Positions 47,997 through 57,638 of a stretch of 64,000 bases of DNA are shown piece by piece. Numbering within the stretch: position 1 is the stretch's first letter; each line of letters begins with the position of its first letter. The stretch spans positions 29,700-93,699 of the forward strand of contig JACBYF010000005.1 of assembly GCA_013415235.1 (NCBI GenBank), given 5' to 3'. The notes below the pieces were generated by a model. It did not search any database. It saw only the letters and a list, made by a program, of their open reading frames with translations, and was not told the origin of the DNA. This DNA comes from Gemelliphila palaticanis. GTDB taxonomy: Bacteria; Bacillota; Bacilli; Staphylococcales; Gemellaceae. Position numbers and translations under genes: made by a program.

Positions 47997-49043
47997 ATGA
48001 ATTTAACGCCTATAAAAGAAAGCTATGTTAATATTTCAGGAAATGTTTATGATTCTGACTATATTAACTTAGCTATAATAGATAATAATAAAATAAATTT
48101 CGGCCAAAATACACTTTTTTTAAATGAAGAAGAAAAAATTATATTGAATTCACAACCAATAGAAAATAACAATAATGCAGTATATATAATTAAGTATATG
48201 AATTCTTATGGAATTATTGCTAACTTAGATATAGAAGAATATAATTCGAATAAAATAAAATGTCATGAATTGGTTTTACCTGATATAGTTCAAGGAATGC
48301 TTTCAAATTATCATTTTTATAACGCAGAAACAGCACCCGTGTGTGTAGTTCATTCTAAAAAAATAAATTTAAAAGATATATTAGATAAAAATAATTTTGT
48401 TAAAAAATATATTTATCAAGATGTAGAGTTATATCTTTACCAGGATGAAAAAGCCAAAGAAATTATAGATAACTATAAAAATATAGAAGAAATGTATGTT
48501 GCTGATGGTCATCATAGATTATACTCAACATCTATGCTAGGAAGAAAAAAAGATGTATTATGTTGTTTTTACGCTTTAGACGAAGTTGAAATATTGCCTA
48601 TACATAGAGTTTTGAATTATATTTCAAAAAAAGATTTTGAAAGAGCTAAAAATTTTATTAGTGAATCATTTGAAGTTGTTGAAAATATTAACACTTTAAG
48701 TCAAGGTTATGTGCGACTAACAAAAGGAGAGGAAATATTAACGATAAAATTAAAAGATGTTGAAGGTGATTCTTTCTGGAATAATGATGTTTATAGACTT
48801 AATACACAAATAATAACAACAGTATTTAGAATATTTGATAATTCTAGAATCAAATATATTTTAGGAAATGATATAGAAGTATATAAGAAAAAATTAGATA
48901 ATGAAGATATATTGTTTGAGTTATCTGCTCTAGAAAAAGAAGTTTTTATCGAGTTATCGGGTAAAAATAGTATTTTACCACCAAAAACAACTTGTTTTAC
49001 ACCAAAATTTCCTTCTTTTCTAATATTTAAAAAATATAGGTAG
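47997..49043 (+). CDS. DUF1015-family protein, possible free-serine kinase
   Basis: 348 aa. Family hallmarks: YVADGHHRLYSTSML (about residues 168-182), LPIHRVLNYI, and the C-terminal PPKTTCFTPKFPS. The DGHHR motif matches the phosphate-binding motif of the ParB/Srx fold, which includes the serine kinases SerK and SbnI. It lies 7 nt before a gene that pairs a PLP phosphoserine/phosphothreonine-decarboxylase-like domain with a cytidylyltransferase. A role in making O-phosphoserine is therefore attractive but unproven. AAGGAG precedes. Confidence 0.7.
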   Translation: MNLTPIKESYVNISGNVYDSDYINLAIIDNNKINFGQNTLFLNEEEKIILNSQPIENNNNAVYIIKYMNSYGIIANLDIEEYNSNKIKCHELVLPDIVQGMLSNYHFYNAETAPVCVVHSKKINLKDILDKNNFVKKYIYQDVELYLYQDEKAKEIIDNYKNIEEMYVADGHHRLYSTSMLGRKKDVLCCFYALDEVEILPIHRVLNYISKKDFERAKNFISESFEVVENINTLSQGYVRLTKGEEILTIKLKDVEGDSFWNNDVYRLNTQIITTVFRIFDNSRIKYILGNDIEVYKKKLDNEDILFELSALEKEVFIELSGKNSILPPKTTCFTPKFPSFLIFKKYR

Positions 49044-49050
49044 GTACATT

Positions 49051-50877
49051 ATGCAAGGATTAATTTTAGCAGCAGGTCTAGGTAGTAGACTAAAACATTT
49101 AACAAAAAATAATACAAAGTCAATGATTGAAGTTAATGGAATATCTTTGATAGAGAGAATGTTAAGAATATTGGATAAAAAGAATCTTAATAGGATAGTA
49201 GTTGTTACAGGATATAAAAGAGAAGAATTTATAAAATTTATTAAGTCTCTTAATATACAAACAGAAATAATACTTGTGAATAACGATGTATATTATGAAA
49301 CAAATAATATATATTCTATGTATTTAGCAAAAAATCTTATGACTGAAGATGATACTATAACATTAGAATCAGATCTTATTTTCGATGAAAGACTAATAGA
49401 TTTATTAATAGATGATAGTAGATCAAATTTAGCATTAGTTTCTAAATATGAAAGATGGATGGATGGAACCTCATTAAGAATAAATTCTAAAGAAGAGATA
49501 TTAGATTTTATATCAGGTAAGGATTTTAAATTTTCTGAAGCTGATAATTATTATAAAACGGTAAATATCTATAAATTTTCAAAAGAGTTTTCAAAAAATA
49601 TATATTTTCCTTTTTTGGAAACTTATATGAATGTAAAAGGGAAAGATGAGTATTACGAAGATGTTTTGAAAATGATTATAGATTTAAAAAGTAACTATAT
49701 ATCGGCAAAAAGTGTTCCTAAAAATTATAACTGGTATGAGATAGATGATGAACAAGATTTAAAGATAGCTGAAAATATTTTCTCCGTAGGAGAAGAAAAA
49801 TTAAATAAATATCAATCTACATATGGTGGATATTGGAGATACAATAATCTGTTAGATTTTTGCTACTTAGTTAATCCTTATTTCCCTCCAGAAAAAATGA
49901 AAGATGAATTAAAATATAATTTTAATATTCTTTTGGAGCAATATCCATCAGGATTGAATGTAAATACATCTTTGGTTTCAAAAATATATGGTATAAAAAA
50001 TGAACATATTGTTGTAGGAAATGGAGCAGCAGAACTTATAAAATCAGTTATGGAAAAATTAGAAGGAAACGTCGGATTTATAAGACCTACATTTGAGGAG
50101 TACCCGAATAGATATAGAAATGTTGACTCTGTTGTATATGTTCCAAATAATGAGAACTTCAAATATGATTATGAAGAATTAATAGAATTTTTTAGTGATA
50201 AGAATTTAAGTGCACTAATTCTTATAAATCCAGATAACCCTACTGGTAACTATATATCAAAAGAAAATATTTTTAAGATAATAGAATGGACAAATGACAA
50301 TAATATTACATTAATACTAGATGAGAGTTTTGTTGATTTTGCAGTTCAAGAAGATTCTAGTTTTATATATAACGATATATTAGAAAAATATAAAAATCTT
50401 ATAGTTGTAAAAAGTATATCTAAATCTTATGGTGTTCCAGGATTAAGATTAGGAATACTTGCTACTTCAAATAAAGATTTAATAAAATTTATAAAATCTG
50501 ATGTTTCTATATGGAATATTAATTCTTTTGCAGAGTATTATTTACAAATTTATGATAAATATAAAAAAGATTATTCTACTGCTCTTGACAAAATAAAAAA
50601 TGCTAGGAGAATATTCATAAATAACCTCTCTGAAATAAATGAATTTAGAGTTATACCCTCTGAAGCCAATTATGTTACAATTGAATTACTTGGTTTGACA
50701 TCAAAAGATTTTTGTATAGCAATGTTAGAAAAGTATAATATATTTATAAAAGACTTAACTCCTAAAATATCTTGGTTAGATAAACAATTTATAAGAGTAG
50801 CTGTAAGAGATGAAGAAGATAATGATATTTTCATAGAAGCTGCTAAAGATTACATACTTACAATAAATAATATATAA
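49051..50877 (+). CDS. Fusion: LicC-like nucleotidyltransferase + fold-type I PLP enzyme (CobD/HisC-like)
   Basis: 608 aa. Residues 1-235 are a sugar/phosphoalcohol nucleotidyltransferase (LILAAGLGSRLKHLTKNNTK, VTGYKREEF, ESDLIFDERL). Residues about 250-608 are a PLP enzyme: NPDNPTG (393-399), Asp424 in LDESF, Lys458 in SISKSYGVPGLRLG, Arg in FIRVAVRD. The second half resembles threonine-phosphate decarboxylase (CobD) and histidinol-phosphate aminotransferase. The same fusion order is known in PntC (phosphonate cytidylyltransferase plus transaminase). No PepM or phosphonopyruvate decarboxylase is visible here, while a possible serine kinase gene is adjacent. I therefore favour phosphoserine decarboxylation plus CDP-ethanolamine formation. 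Confidence 0.85.
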   Translation: MQGLILAAGLGSRLKHLTKNNTKSMIEVNGISLIERMLRILDKKNLNRIVVVTGYKREEFIKFIKSLNIQTEIILVNNDVYYETNNIYSMYLAKNLMTEDDTITLESDLIFDERLIDLLIDDSRSNLALVSKYERWMDGTSLRINSKEEILDFISGKDFKFSEADNYYKTVNIYKFSKEFSKNIYFPFLETYMNVKGKDEYYEDVLKMIIDLKSNYISAKSVPKNYNWYEIDDEQDLKIAENIFSVGEEKLNKYQSTYGGYWRYNNLLDFCYLVNPYFPPEKMKDELKYNFNILLEQYPSGLNVNTSLVSKIYGIKNEHIVVGNGAAELIKSVMEKLEGNVGFIRPTFEEYPNRYRNVDSVVYVPNNENFKYDYEELIEFFSDKNLSALILINPDNPTGNYISKENIFKIIEWTNDNNITLILDESFVDFAVQEDSSFIYNDILEKYKNLIVVKSISKSYGVPGLRLGILATSNKDLIKFIKSDVSIWNINSFAEYYLQIYDKYKKDYSTALDKIKNARRIFINNLSEINEFRVIPSEANYVTIELLGLTSKDFCIAMLEKYNIFIKDLTPKISWLDKQFIRVAVRDEEDNDIFIEAAKDYILTINNI

Positions 50878-50886
50878 AAAAATTAG

Positions 50887-50942
50887 CTGATACAAAAGCT
50901 AGAAAAAATACATTGAATGGATTTTTCTAGCTTTTGTATCAG
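50887..50942. terminator. Perfect 21-bp terminator hairpin between convergent genes
   Basis: CTGATACAAAAGCTAGAAAA and its exact complement flank a 14-nt loop; T-rich tails on both strands. Bidirectional, shared with licD. Confidence 0.9.
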
Positions 50943-50964
50943 ATTCTTTTTCATTAATTATATA

Positions 50965-51761
50965 CTAGTTCTTATAAACTTCAAAATCATGAGAAGGTAA
51001 CTGCTCATCTTTAGGAGGAAGTTTCATATAATCACCATAATATGTTGTCAATATCTTATCGTATTTTTTAGGTGCTTTTAGAGATATATTTTCAAATTCC
51101 AAATTAATTAACTCTTTACAAGTGTCTAAAGGTAAAACTTCTTTTATATCTCCCATTCCTAAAAAAGATTCAAATTCTCCATTATTGACAATATTTTTAT
51201 TTATTATTTTTTCTATTTTTTTGTGAAAAATCTAGGATTAACAAAGTATAATATGTACCAGATAGAAATTCTTATAAAATCCTTAATTTTAGAATCGTTA
51301 TTTATTATATATTCTTTTTTGTATTGGGAAAATCTACGTAAAGAATTATAGATATGTAGTCTTTTAAATATTTTTTTACTATTAAATTTATCTATTGGGA
51401 AAATATCAATAAATAAATGAGTATCTTGTCTTATTTTTTTATAATTATCTGGTATTATCGTAGTAACATCAACTAGTATAGAGAAGTTATGAAAATACCA
51501 GTTACTATTATAATAGTTTATTATTTTATATTTTGGATGATTTTCAATATTTATCGCTTCAATTAACTTATTATAATCCTCTCTATACATTGAAATATCT
51601 ACATCATCATCCCATGGAATAAAACCTTTATGTCTAACAGCACCTAAAAGTGTTCCATAGTTAATAAAATAATTAATATTATTTTTTTCACAAATATATT
51701 TTAAGAATTTCAATAAATCTAATTGTGTTTTTTTTATTTCTTCTTTGGATAATTTTTCCAT
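50965..51761 (-). pseudogene. licD: licD-type phosphotransferase gene with a one-base frameshift in an A7 tract
   Basis: LicD transfers phosphocholine (or a like head group) from CDP-choline to a sugar of the polymer. ATG 51761 starts MEKLSKEEIKKTQLDLL; family motifs YFINYGTLLGAVRHKGFIPW and DDDVDISM are intact. After 182 residues the frame hits TAG just past seven A (51216-51222). Adding one A restores the frame (FFTKKIEKIINKN) through to the normal LicD C-terminus (ending at 50965), about 265 aa in total. That equals the intact paralogue at 60275. It could be a phase-off state, transcriptional slippage, a true pseudogene or a base-calling error. AGGAG precedes. Confidence 0.85.
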
Positions 51762-51850
51762 TTCTATCTCCTACAATAACAATCTTATTTAATTATATAA
51801 TAAATAAATAAAATTACAATATGTGTAGTACTGAATTTTCTTTATTTATA

Positions 51851-51859
51851 TGATATAAT
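51851..51859 (+). promoter_or_regulatory. Extended -10 promoter of aminotransferase/glycosyltransferase operon
   Basis: TG-A-TATAAT, 37 nt before the ATG, facing away from licD. Confidence 0.5.
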
Positions 51860-51896
51860 TTAAAGATGTTAATTAAAATTTTAGGAGGAGGTATAT

Positions 51897-53111
51897 ATGA
51901 AAAAAACAAACATTCCATTTTCACCACCTGACATATCAGAAGAAGAAATAAAATCAGTAACAGAAGTTTTACTATCAGGATGGATTACAACAGGACCAAA
52001 AACTAAAGAGTTAGAAGAAAAATTATCAAAATATACAAATACTTCAAAGACAGTATGTTTAAATTCAGCAACTGCTGCTTTAGAACTAGTTTTAAGAGTT
52101 ATGGGAATAAAAGAAGGGGATGAGGTTATAGTACCAGCTATGACTTATACTGCTTCATGTAGTGTTATTTGCCATGTAGGAGCAACTCCTGTAATGGTAG
52201 ATATAAAACAAGATAGTTTTGAAATGGACTACGATAAACTAATTGAGAAAATCACACCAAAAACTAAGGCTATAATACCTGTTGATTTAGCAGGTATACC
52301 TTGTGACTATGATAAATTATTTGATATTGTTGAAGAAAAAAAATCAATGTTTTCTCCAAGTAGTAGGTATCAAGAAAAATTAGGAAGAATAGCTATATTA
52401 TCAGATTGTGCTCATGCTTTAGGAAGTGAGTATAAAGGGAAAAAAATAGGGTCTGTTGCAGATTTTAGTACTTTTTCATTCCATGCTGTAAAAAACTTTA
52501 CTACAGCAGAAGGAGGAAGTGTTACATGGAAAGATAATGATAGTTTTGATAATGAAGAACTTTATAGAGAGTTCCAAATATATTCTTTACATGGTCAGAC
52601 TAAAGATGCTTTAAGTAAAATGAAAGCAGGAGCTTGGGAATATGATATAGTTATTCCTGGATATAAATGTAATATGACTGATATTATGGCTGCTATAGGC
52701 CTTATTCAATTAGAGAGATATCCTGATTTATTAAAAAAACGCTATAATATAGTAGAAATGTATAACAATGGATTTGAAAATACCATTATAAGACCATTAA
52801 TACATAAATCAGAAGATTATTTATCATCACATCATCTATACATAACACATATAGAAGGCGCAACCTTAGAACAAAGAAATAAAATAATAGAAGAGATGGC
52901 AAAATTAGGAATAAGTACAAATGTACATTACAAACCCCTACCTATGCTAACTGCTTATAGTAACTTGGGATTTGATATTAAAGATTATCCTAATGCGTAC
53001 AATTACTACAAAAACGAAATTACTTTACCACTACATACCAATTTAACAGAAGAGCATGTAGAGTATATTATAGAAAACTTGAAGGAAGTAGTATCTAAGG
53101 TGTTAAAATAA
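51897..53111 (+). CDS. DegT/DnrJ/EryC1 sugar aminotransferase
   Basis: 404 aa PLP enzyme that aminates a keto-sugar nucleotide. Opening PFSPPDISEEEIKSV and SGWITTGPKT are typical, as are VPAMTYTASCSVICHVGATP, the DCAHALGSEYKGKKIG segment and FSFHAVKNFTTAEGG, where the Lys of HAVKNFT is the PLP anchor. In pneumococcus a homologous enzyme makes AATGal for teichoic acid. The 4,6-dehydratase needed upstream is not in this window. GGAGGAGG precedes; the glycosyltransferases follow at 2-11 nt spacing. Confidence 0.9.
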   Translation: MKKTNIPFSPPDISEEEIKSVTEVLLSGWITTGPKTKELEEKLSKYTNTSKTVCLNSATAALELVLRVMGIKEGDEVIVPAMTYTASCSVICHVGATPVMVDIKQDSFEMDYDKLIEKITPKTKAIIPVDLAGIPCDYDKLFDIVEEKKSMFSPSSRYQEKLGRIAILSDCAHALGSEYKGKKIGSVADFSTFSFHAVKNFTTAEGGSVTWKDNDSFDNEELYREFQIYSLHGQTKDALSKMKAGAWEYDIVIPGYKCNMTDIMAAIGLIQLERYPDLLKKRYNIVEMYNNGFENTIIRPLIHKSEDYLSSHHLYITHIEGATLEQRNKIIEEMAKLGISTNVHYKPLPMLTAYSNLGFDIKDYPNAYNYYKNEITLPLHTNLTEEHVEYIIENLKEVVSKVLK

Positions 53112-53113
53112 AA

Positions 53114-54103
53114 ATGGATAACAAAGAATTAATTACAGTAGTGGTTCCTGTTTATAATGTTGAAAAGTATTTAGAAAAATGTGTTACATCTATATTAAAT
53201 CAAACTTATAAAAATTTAGAGATTATACTTGTAGATGATGGTTCTACAGATAAAAGTGGAGAGCTTTGCGATTATTTAGCAGAAAGAGATAGTAGAATAG
53301 TAGTATATCATAAGTTGAATGGAGGTTTATCTGACGCAAGAAATTATGGAGTGGATAGAGCTAAAGGAGAGTACATAGGATTTGTAGATAGTGATGACTA
53401 TATACATTCTGATATGTACTTGAATTTGTATGATGCTATAATTAAGGAAAATTCCGATGTAGCAGAGTGTGGTGTTACTAGAGTTTATAAAAATAAAGAA
53501 CTTCCTCATTATGATGGAGATGAATATTATTTTTCTACAGATGCTAGAGGATTTTTATTTGAATATTTAAAAATGAATAAAATTTATGGCTCTGCTTGGT
53601 GTAAATTAATTAAATCAAATATAGCTAAAAGTATTAAATTTCCTAAAGGGAAAATATATGAAGATATATTTTATAATTATGATTTATTAAATGTAGCAAA
53701 TAAATTTACATTTATAAGTGGTAATTATTACTATTATTATATGAGAGAAGGAAGTATAACTACAGAGAGATTTAATGATAAGCATATGGATATAATAGAA
53801 GCTATAGACAATCTTCATAGCTATACTGTAGGAAATTATCCTGAATTTATTTATCTAAGTGAAGTAAGGAAAGTTACAGCATATTTATCTATTTTTAGTC
53901 AAATAATAGTTTTAGATAATTATAGTGACTATAGTCAATACAAACTATTACTTAATTTCTTGAAATCTAATTTTTATAAAATTTTAAAAAATAGAGCAGC
54001 TAGTAATAGTTTGAAAGTAGCATTGATTTTGTTAAAAATTCATCCTGTTTTGTATAGATTCGCCTTAAAAAAATATAGAAATAGATCTATAATTAATGAT
54101 TAG
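53114..54103 (+). CDS. Family 2 glycosyltransferase
   Basis: 329 aa GT-A enzyme. VVPVYNVEKYLEKCVTSILN, DDGSTDKSGE, GGLSDARNYGV, and the DxD-like DSDDYI are visible. The C-terminal part is basic and helical, for membrane contact. Two nt after the aminotransferase stop, without a good ribosome binding site of its own (AAGGTG 12 nt upstream). Paralogue of the next gene. Donor and acceptor sugars unknown. Confidence 0.92.
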   Translation: MDNKELITVVVPVYNVEKYLEKCVTSILNQTYKNLEIILVDDGSTDKSGELCDYLAERDSRIVVYHKLNGGLSDARNYGVDRAKGEYIGFVDSDDYIHSDMYLNLYDAIIKENSDVAECGVTRVYKNKELPHYDGDEYYFSTDARGFLFEYLKMNKIYGSAWCKLIKSNIAKSIKFPKGKIYEDIFYNYDLLNVANKFTFISGNYYYYYMREGSITTERFNDKHMDIIEAIDNLHSYTVGNYPEFIYLSEVRKVTAYLSIFSQIIVLDNYSDYSQYKLLLNFLKSNFYKILKNRAASNSLKVALILLKIHPVLYRFALKKYRNRSIIND

Positions 54104-54112
54104 GAGTATATT

Positions 54113-55096
54113 ATGGAAAATAATAATTTAATAAGTGTAATAGTTCCTATATACAATGTAGAAAATTATTTAGAAAAATGTGTATATTCAATTATTAATC
54201 AAAGCTATAAAAATTTAGAAATAATACTTGTTAACGATGGATCTACTGATAATAGTGGGAATATAGCTGATTATTTTGCTAAAATTGATAATAGGGTAAA
54301 AGTCTTTCATAAAGAGAATGGCGGGCTATCTGACGCAAGGAATTATGGAGTAAATAAAGCTAATGGAAATTATATAGGATTTGTAGACAGCGATGATTAT
54401 ATTAATGAAAAAATGTATGATCATTTATATGAAATAATAACGGCAGAAGATGCTGATGTAGCAGAATGTAGTTTTAAGTTGGTATATGATAACCATATTA
54501 GAGATTTTAATAACGAAGAATATTATTTAGTATTAAATCAGGAAGAATACTTAAAAGAATATTTTAAAATGGAAAAAGTTTACGGAGCAGTGTGCTGGAA
54601 ATTGATATCATCTAAAATTGCTAAAAATATTGAATTTCCAGTTGGAAAGTATTATGAGGATGCTTATTATCACTTAGATTTAATAGATAATACAGAAAAG
54701 TACGTTATTAGTGGAAAATGTTATTATTATTATAGAATGAGAACAGGAAGTATAACTAATAAAAAATTCAACGAAAGGCATATGGATAACATATATGCTT
54801 TAGATAAATTTAAGAATTATATAGAAGAAAATAATAAGAATTTATATGAATATTTTTTGAATAAAGAGATGTATGCTTATTTATCTGTATTTAATAAAAT
54901 TATAGAAGATAATCATTACAAAGAAAATAAATTTTATTATAGAATCAAAAAATATTTCAAATTAAATTTTATGAAATTAATAAAAAATAATTATATAAAT
55001 TTTAATAGAAAATTATGCGTGATATTAATAAATTTATCTCCTAGAATATATAAAATCATCTTAAAAAAATACATAAATAGTATAAATAATAATTAA
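54113..55096 (+). CDS. Family 2 glycosyltransferase, tandem paralogue
   Basis: 327 aa, alignable end to end with the preceding enzyme (VIVPIYNVENYLEKCVYSII, NDGSTDNSG, NGGLSDARNYGVNKANG, DSDDYI, YYYYRMRTGSIT). A local gene duplication followed by divergence is likely; the two probably add successive sugars. AGGAG precedes the ATG. Confidence 0.92.
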   Translation: MENNNLISVIVPIYNVENYLEKCVYSIINQSYKNLEIILVNDGSTDNSGNIADYFAKIDNRVKVFHKENGGLSDARNYGVNKANGNYIGFVDSDDYINEKMYDHLYEIITAEDADVAECSFKLVYDNHIRDFNNEEYYLVLNQEEYLKEYFKMEKVYGAVCWKLISSKIAKNIEFPVGKYYEDAYYHLDLIDNTEKYVISGKCYYYYRMRTGSITNKKFNERHMDNIYALDKFKNYIEENNKNLYEYFLNKEMYAYLSVFNKIIEDNHYKENKFYYRIKKYFKLNFMKLIKNNYINFNRKLCVILINLSPRIYKIILKKYINSINNN

Positions 55097-55107
55097 GGGA
55101 CATAACA

Positions 55108-56226
55108 ATGAAAAAAAATGTACTAATAGTAGTTCCATCATATTCGTCAGGAGGAGGAGCTGAAAAAATACTTTCTAATATATTAAATAATATAAACGTT
55201 AACAAATATACAATAGATTTAGTAGAATTGCATAGAGGAGATAAAAAATTAGAAAAGCTACCTGATGGAATAAAAATCAAAAAATATTATACAAGTTATA
55301 AGTACGGTAATTTTATAAATTTGTTCCTTAATCAATTAGGAAAAAGGTTACCTAAATTATTAAGATTATATTTGATAGGTAATAAAATGTATGATGTAGA
55401 ATTATTTTTCGAGATAATGTATCCTGATTTTCCTTTTTCAAAAAAGAGTAGTAAGAAAATTCAATGGGTTCATGGTAGTATAGAAGATTTTTCAAAAAGC
55501 AAGTATTTTTGGAGAAAGAAAAATTACTTAAAACATTTTGGAGATGCAAATAACATAGTTGCTATATCTAATAAAACTGAAAATTCAATAAAAGAATTGT
55601 ATCCTCAATATAAAGATAAAATAAAGAAGATATATAATGGCTATAACTTTGAAGATATTTTAGAAAAATCTAATGAAAGTATACCTATAAAAATTCATGA
55701 AAAATCAATATGTTCAGTAGGTAGAATAGAAGAAAAAAAAGGCTCTACTGATGTTCTTAGAGTTTTAAAAGAATTACATGATAGAGGTTATAAATATCAT
55801 TTATATTATATAGGTAGTGGTGATTTACAAAGTCATTTGGAAGAAGAGACTAGAAAATTAAGATTGAATGAATATGTAAGTTTTTTAGGATATAAATCTA
55901 ATCCATATAAATATATAAAACGAATGAAGTGTTTAATATCTATGTCTAAACAAGAGGGATTTCCAGGAGTTTATGTTGAAGCTATGTCTTTAGGTGTACC
56001 TTTTGTTTCTACTGATGTTGGAGGTGCTTATGAATTATCATATAATAGCAGATTTGGAGATATAATTTATAATGTTAGTGAAGCAGCTAGTAGTATTATT
56101 GACCTTGTAGAAGGGGAAAAAATTGTTAATAAAGAAGAGATGTTTAATTTTATTAAAAATTTTGCTTTAGATAAACAAGTTATAAAATTTGAACATTTAA
56201 TAGATGAAGAAAGGATTGATTTATAA
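55108..56226 (+). CDS. Family 4/1-type glycosyltransferase
   Basis: 372 aa GT-B enzyme. N-terminal VVPSYSSGGGAEKILSNIL; C-terminal nucleotide-sugar site SVGRIEEKKGSTDVLRVLKE, FLGYKSNPYKYI and EGFPGVYVEAMSLGVPFVST with the E-x7-E pattern. Stop overlaps the next ATG (TAATG). Confidence 0.92.
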   Translation: MKKNVLIVVPSYSSGGGAEKILSNILNNINVNKYTIDLVELHRGDKKLEKLPDGIKIKKYYTSYKYGNFINLFLNQLGKRLPKLLRLYLIGNKMYDVELFFEIMYPDFPFSKKSSKKIQWVHGSIEDFSKSKYFWRKKNYLKHFGDANNIVAISNKTENSIKELYPQYKDKIKKIYNGYNFEDILEKSNESIPIKIHEKSICSVGRIEEKKGSTDVLRVLKELHDRGYKYHLYYIGSGDLQSHLEEETRKLRLNEYVSFLGYKSNPYKYIKRMKCLISMSKQEGFPGVYVEAMSLGVPFVSTDVGGAYELSYNSRFGDIIYNVSEAASSIIDLVEGEKIVNKEEMFNFIKNFALDKQVIKFEHLIDEERIDL

Positions 56227-57629
56227 TGCCTTTTACTACAACTAGTTTTATATTTTTATTTTTACCATTATCAATCTTACTATATTACATTTTTAGTTTA
56301 ACTAAAAAAGAGTTATTAGTTAAGACATATTTGGTACTAATAAGTTCCATTTTTTATATGTATTCAGGTATTACTATGTATTTATACTTGTTTATTTTTA
56401 TAAATATAATATATTTAATGGGAAAGATAATAGAAAAAAGAAAATCACTGGGGAAATTAATATTATTTCTTTCGTTTATTATATTGATACTATCTTATTA
56501 TAAGTACTCTCTTTATATATATAAATTTGTTGAAACACTAGATTTTGTCAATATAACATTTAGTAGTATAGTTGTTCCACTAGGGGTTTCTTTTATTGCA
56601 TTTGAATCTGTTTCTTATTTAGTAGATATATATAGAAAAGATGCTCCATCAGGAAATTATTTAAACACATTGCTTTTCTTTTTATTTTTTCCAAAAGTAG
56701 TTTCTGGTCCTATAGTTTTATGGAAGGATTTTAATGTTCAATTATACAATAGAAAAACTTCTTTAAATCTATCTTTTAGTGGAGTAGAAAGAATAATGAT
56801 AGGTTTTGTAAAAAAATGTATAATAGCAGATACTTTAGGAGGTACGGTTCTAAAAATTAATGAGAATGCTTTTTCTACAGGTATCGATAGTTATACTGCA
56901 ATACTGGGGATGCTTTTATATTTTATTCAAATATACTATGATTTTTCGGGATACTCTGATATAGCGATAGGAATAAGTAGAATTTTTGGTTTTGATTTCA
57001 AAGAAAATTTCAATTATCCTTATACATCAACTATGTTAAGTGAATTTTGGAGAAGATGGCATATATCTTTGGGAACATGGTTTAGAAATTATATTTATAT
57101 TCCTTTAGGAGGTAATAGAAAAAATATATATTTAAATTTATTTATTGTATTTTTTATAACAGGTATATGGCATGGTTCAACAATAAATTATGTTTTATGG
57201 GGAACAATGCATGCTATATTTATAATATTAGAAAAATATTCTAGTAATTTTTCTTGGTATAAAAATATACCAAAATTTTTAAAGTGGTTTATTGTCAATC
57301 TATTTGTAATGTTGACATGGGTAGTGTTTATGTTACCAGAACTTTGGCAAGTAAAAGTTTACTATTTATCTATTCTTGGACTTGTTAGTGGGACACCTTA
57401 TTTTAGTTATGAATATTTTTTCACTACTAAAATAATATTATTAACACTAATAGCATTAATAGGAGCTTTAATAGGTAAATTAAATATAGTTCAGAAATTA
57501 TTAATATTCACAAAAGAAAATAATGTTGGACTAATAATAAAATTCGTAGTTTATTTAATTTTATTTATTTTATCTGTTATGTTTATGATTAATTCTAGTT
57601 ATAGTCCATTTTTATATTTTCAATTTTAG
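56226..57629 (+). CDS. MBOAT-family O-acyltransferase (AlgI/DltB-like)
   Basis: 467 aa with about 11 membrane helices. Conserved region IYYDFSGYSDIAIGISRIFG and the WRRWHISLGTWFRNYIYIPL segment; the catalytic His lies in FFITGIWHGSTINYVLWG. It moves an acyl group (usually acetyl) across the membrane to an external polymer. No dltA/dltC genes lie nearby, so polysaccharide O-acetylation is more likely than D-alanylation. Coupled to the upstream glycosyltransferase and to the AlgX-like partner 9 nt downstream. Confidence 0.9.
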   Translation: MPFTTTSFIFLFLPLSILLYYIFSLTKKELLVKTYLVLISSIFYMYSGITMYLYLFIFINIIYLMGKIIEKRKSLGKLILFLSFIILILSYYKYSLYIYKFVETLDFVNITFSSIVVPLGVSFIAFESVSYLVDIYRKDAPSGNYLNTLLFFLFFPKVVSGPIVLWKDFNVQLYNRKTSLNLSFSGVERIMIGFVKKCIIADTLGGTVLKINENAFSTGIDSYTAILGMLLYFIQIYYDFSGYSDIAIGISRIFGFDFKENFNYPYTSTMLSEFWRRWHISLGTWFRNYIYIPLGGNRKNIYLNLFIVFFITGIWHGSTINYVLWGTMHAIFIILEKYSSNFSWYKNIPKFLKWFIVNLFVMLTWVVFMLPELWQVKVYYLSILGLVSGTPYFSYEYFFTTKIILLTLIALIGALIGKLNIVQKLLIFTKENNVGLIIKFVVYLILFILSVMFMINSSYSPFLYFQF

Positions 57630-57638
57630 GAGGTAGTT

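Noticed and set aside
47997..50877. Phosphonate (2-aminoethylphosphonate) biosynthesis by a PntC-like fusion
   Set aside because: Not excluded, but pepM and phosphonopyruvate decarboxylase genes are missing from the window and a possible serine kinase is adjacent; kept as the rival explanation.
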